A stretch of 64,000 nt of DNA from the NCBI RefSeq assembly GCF_030709675.1, contig NZ_JAUZQD010000002.1, positions 620,001 to 684,000 of the forward strand, read 5' to 3'. Below the pieces are notes generated by a model. The model made no database searches and was not told the origin of the DNA. It saw only the letters and a list, made by a program, of their open reading frames with translations. Shown in pieces: positions 62,019 to 64,000 of this stretch; positions within the stretch are counted from its first letter, which is position 1, and every line of letters starts with the position of its first letter. Position numbers and translations under genes: made by a program. The stretch is from Symbioplanes lichenis (GTDB lineage Bacteria > Actinomycetota > Actinomycetes > Mycobacteriales > Micromonosporaceae).

Positions 62019-62712
62019 GCGCATCATCGTCGCGCTCGACTTCGCGTCCGCGGCGGAGGCGGAGGCGGCCGTCGACCGCATCGGGCCTGCCGGGCGGGCG
62101 TACAAGATCGGGCTCGAGCTGCTGACCAGCGCGGGACCGGGGCCGGCGGCCCGGCTGGCGGCCGCGGGCCACCTGGTCTTCCTGGACCTCAAGCTGTTCG
62201 AGATCCCCAGCTCGGTGGCCGGCGCGGTGCGGGCCGCCGGACGGCTCGGGGCGGGCATGGTCACGGTGCACGCGAGTGGCGGGCCGGGCATCATGCGGGC
62301 CGCGGTCGACGCCGCGGCGGAGTTCCCCGGGCTGCGGGTGCTCGCGCTGACCGTGGTCACCAGCATGACCGCGGGCGACCTGGCCGAGCTGGGCATCGCG
62401 GCCACGCCCGCCGAGCAGACGGTGCGGCTGGCCCGTCTGGCCCGGCGCGCGGGGTGCCACGGGCTGGTCGCCTCTCCGCAGGACGCCGGGACGCTGCGGC
62501 AGGAGGTCGGGCCCGGGCCGCTCATCGTCGTGCCGGGTGTGACCGTCCCCGGCACGACCGCACCCGCGCCCGACCACGCCCGCCCGGGCGATGCCGCGGC
62601 CGCGGTCCGGGCGGGCGCCAGCCACGTGATCGTCGGACGCCCGGTGACCCGGGCGCCGGATCCGGCTGGAGTGCTGCGCCGCCTCGCCGCCTCGATGAAC
62701 AGCCCTCGATGA
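62005..62712 (+). CDS. Orotidine-5'-phosphate decarboxylase-like protein with altered catalytic tetrad
   Basis: This 235-residue TIM barrel of the OMP decarboxylase suprafamily shows IIVALDFASA, YKIGLELLTSAGP (Lys34), FLDLKLFEIPSSV, VTVHASGGPGIMRAA and a closing HVIVGRPVTRAPDP. The canonical D-x-K-x-x-D motif is D61-L-K63-L-F-E66, so the last catalytic Asp is Glu. The C-terminal phosphate loop also departs from PGIRP and DQ.R. Its length fits type 1 enzymes, whereas many actinomycetes use a longer type 2 PyrF. It may be a divergent paralog. Translation overlaps the prolyl aminopeptidase end. Confidence 0.8.
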   Translation: MDAIERIIVALDFASAAEAEAAVDRIGPAGRAYKIGLELLTSAGPGPAARLAAAGHLVFLDLKLFEIPSSVAGAVRAAGRLGAGMVTVHASGGPGIMRAAVDAAAEFPGLRVLALTVVTSMTAGDLAELGIAATPAEQTVRLARLARRAGCHGLVASPQDAGTLRQEVGPGPLIVVPGVTVPGTTAPAPDHARPGDAAAAVRAGASHVIVGRPVTRAPDPAGVLRRLAASMNSPR

Positions 62713-62744
62713 GCGGCCCTCGATAGACGGCCCTCGGTGAACGG

Positions 62745-64000
62745 TCAGTGGCTCAGCTCGACGTGGCCCAGGACGCCGAGGGCGTCGGGGGCCAGGAGGG
62801 CTGCGGAGTAGTAGGCGCTGACCAGGTAGGAGACGCTGTCGGGGGTGCTGGCCATGGGGCGGACGCTCAGGCCGTACTGGTGCTCGCCCTCGACGCCGGT
62901 CTGGTGCAGGCCGATGACCCCCTGGCGCTCCTCGCCCGTACGCAGGGCCAGGATCGAGGTCGTGTGGGTGTCGCTGATCGGGATCTTGCCGCAGGGCAGG
63001 ATCGGCACGCCGCGCCAGGAGGCGGCGGGGTGGCCGTCGAGGACGATCGGGGCCGGGCGTACGCCGCGTTTGGTGCACTCGCGCCCGAAGGCGGCGATGG
63101 CCTTGGGGTGGGCGAGCAGGAAGTCGGTCTCCTCGCGCAGGGCGAGCAGGTCGTCGAGGTCGTCCGGGGTGGGCGGGCCGGAACGAGTGTAGACGCGGTG
63201 CCGCAGGTCGGCGTTGTGCAGCAGCCCGAAGCGGCGGTCATTGATCAGCTCGTCCTCCTGGCGCTCGCGCAGCGTCTCGACGACCACCTGTAGTTGCTGC
63301 GGAAAGCGCTCGCCGGCCTCGGCGCGGGGCACACGCATCAGCGACTGGGCGACGCTGAGCTCATAGTCGCGCGGGGTGTTCTCGAAGCCGACGAACGGCA
63401 CCGTCTCCTGCTGCGTCTTGCGGGAGCGGGCGCGGAAGCGTTCCATCGCCGAGAACAAGGACTGGCTGCGCTGCACCATCGCGTAGAACACCGGCCGCGG
63501 CAGGGCCAGGATCGTCACCGCCGTGCGGGCCGTCGCCGTGTAGCCCCACGTCTGGCAGCACTCGGTCAGCGTCGTGGCGCCGAAGTGCTCGCCCGTGGAG
63601 AGCACCGCGTCCGTGCCGGTGGTCGTCACCTGCCCGCTCGCGATGACGTACAGGTGGTCGGCCTTGGTGCCGGATGCGGCGATGATCTCGCCGGGCCGGT
63701 ACTCGCGCTGCTCGAAGCGGGCGGCGACCGCGCGCAGCGTCTCGTCGTGCTCGACGAAACCCAGCATCGGGATCTGGCGCAGCGAGACCGGCAGCAGGGC
63801 GACGACGCTGCCGGTGTTGGTCACGGCGAGGCGGCCGGCGGCGGGCTGGTGGGTGGTGCGGCGCTGGACGCGGTACGTGCCCCCGAGCGCCGGCGTCCAC
63901 GGCAGCTTGCGCAGCAGCCACCGCGACGTCGTCTCCGGGACCGGCGCGAAGGCGGCCGCGCCGGACTGCTGGTCGGCCTCGCTTGCTGGACTCGCCACGA
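62745..64000 (-). CDS. Family 2B encapsulin shell protein (EshA-like), possibly cut at the window edge
   Basis: At least 417 residues are present; the GTG at 63998 could be the start, but relatives are somewhat longer and the frame is open to the edge. After [10 protein letters not shown] and [11 protein letters not shown] comes a cyclic-nucleotide-binding-like domain (about 78-185). HK97-fold shell segments follow: [62 protein letters not shown] and [20 protein letters not shown]. Such proteins form nanocompartments around cargo enzymes and were long annotated as Crp-type regulators or EshA. The cNMP phosphate-binding Arg is not evident (FGATTLTE). Cargo genes should lie beyond the right edge. 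Confidence 0.9.
   Translation of the reverse strand, partial: VASPASEADQQSGAAAFAPVPETTSRWLLRKLPWTPALGGTYRVQRRTTHQPAAGRLAVTNTGSVVALLPVSLRQIPMLGFVEHDETLRAVAARFEQREYRPGEIIAASGTKADHLYVIASGQVTTTGTDAVLSTGEHFGATTLTECCQTWGYTATARTAVTILALPRPVFYAMVQRSQSLFSAMERFRARSRKTQQETVPFVGFENTPRDYELSVAQSLMRVPRAEAGERFPQQLQVVVETLRERQEDELINDRRFGLLHNADLRHRVYTRSGPPTPDDLDDLLALREETDFLLAHPKAIAAFGRECTKRGVRPAPIVLDGHPAASWRGVPILPCGKIPISDTHTTSILALRTGEERQGVIGLHQTGVEGEHQYGLSVRPMASTPDSVSYLVSAYYSAALLAPDALGVLGHVELSH

Noticed and set aside
1..64000. CRISPR arrays, transposons, integrases, tRNA genes
   Set aside because: No regularly spaced repeats, transposase motifs, terminal inverted repeats or cloverleaf sequences were found on reading both strands.

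Overview
The window is very G+C-rich DNA of an actinomycete. The gene content fits Micromonosporaceae, most plausibly an Actinoplanes-like genus: a Wag31-type DivIVA, two methyl-accepting chemotaxis proteins, many GGDEF/EAL proteins, GlgE, abundant secreted carbohydrate-active enzymes with ricin or F5/8-type modules, and a family 2B encapsulin. The genus is an inference; there is no rRNA or other phylogenetic marker. About 53 genes or gene remnants are supported. I saw no tRNA, rRNA, CRISPR array, insertion sequence or origin. No gene-free stretch exceeds 300 bases.

Layout. 0-8 kb: the end of a xylose-type sugar-binding protein, a bifunctional PASTA penicillin-binding protein, a 2-hydroxyacid dehydrogenase, a regulator fragment without its DNA-binding half, an NTF2-like protein, an amidohydrolase, and a divergent esterase/TetR pair sharing a palindromic operator. 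8-21.7 kb: a signalling-rich block with an acyltransferase, a PAS-GGDEF-EAL protein, an SGNH lipoprotein, two chemoreceptors, a tachylectin-like beta-propeller, two further diguanylate cyclases and an LLM flavin oxidoreductase. 21.7-25.8 kb: Wag31, a SulP transporter coupled to a MerR regulator, and a YibE/F membrane protein. 25.8-30.6 kb: a two-gene conflict-type operon (EACC1 adaptor plus caspase-nSTAND1-WD40 protein). 30.7-35.6 kb: an FGGY kinase and a PadR gene flanked by two paralogous membrane proteins.

35.6-40.5 kb is an accessory island: a frameshifted HExxH/LysM protein, an HTH-TM-TPR protein, and two adjacent cell-wall-hydrolase-like proteins. Those two have different catalytic domains but the same 76-residue C-terminal module, and neither has a signal peptide. 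40.7-50.3 kb is a polysaccharide-degradation region: PL3 pectate lyase, two sugar-ABC permeases without a binding protein, GH16-ricin, GntR regulator, YitT protein and GH92 mannosidase-like enzyme. 50.4-57.5 kb: a diguanylate cyclase remnant, secreted proteins, an SDR enzyme, divergent AraC and GlgE genes, and an nSTAND NTPase that ends before any sensor repeats. 57.6-64 kb: FadD-like ligase, DUF3455 protein, a saccharopine-dehydrogenase-like protein behind a large palindrome, prolyl aminopeptidase, an OMP-decarboxylase-like protein with an altered catalytic residue, and the encapsulin shell gene at the right edge.

Many genes carry a TANNNT hexamer 6-7 bases before the start codon, as expected of leaderless mRNAs. 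The strongest candidates for new biology are the 35.6-40.5 kb island, the EACC1-caspase operon, the encapsulin edge, and a long G-U-containing RNA hairpin at 18.05-18.13 kb.
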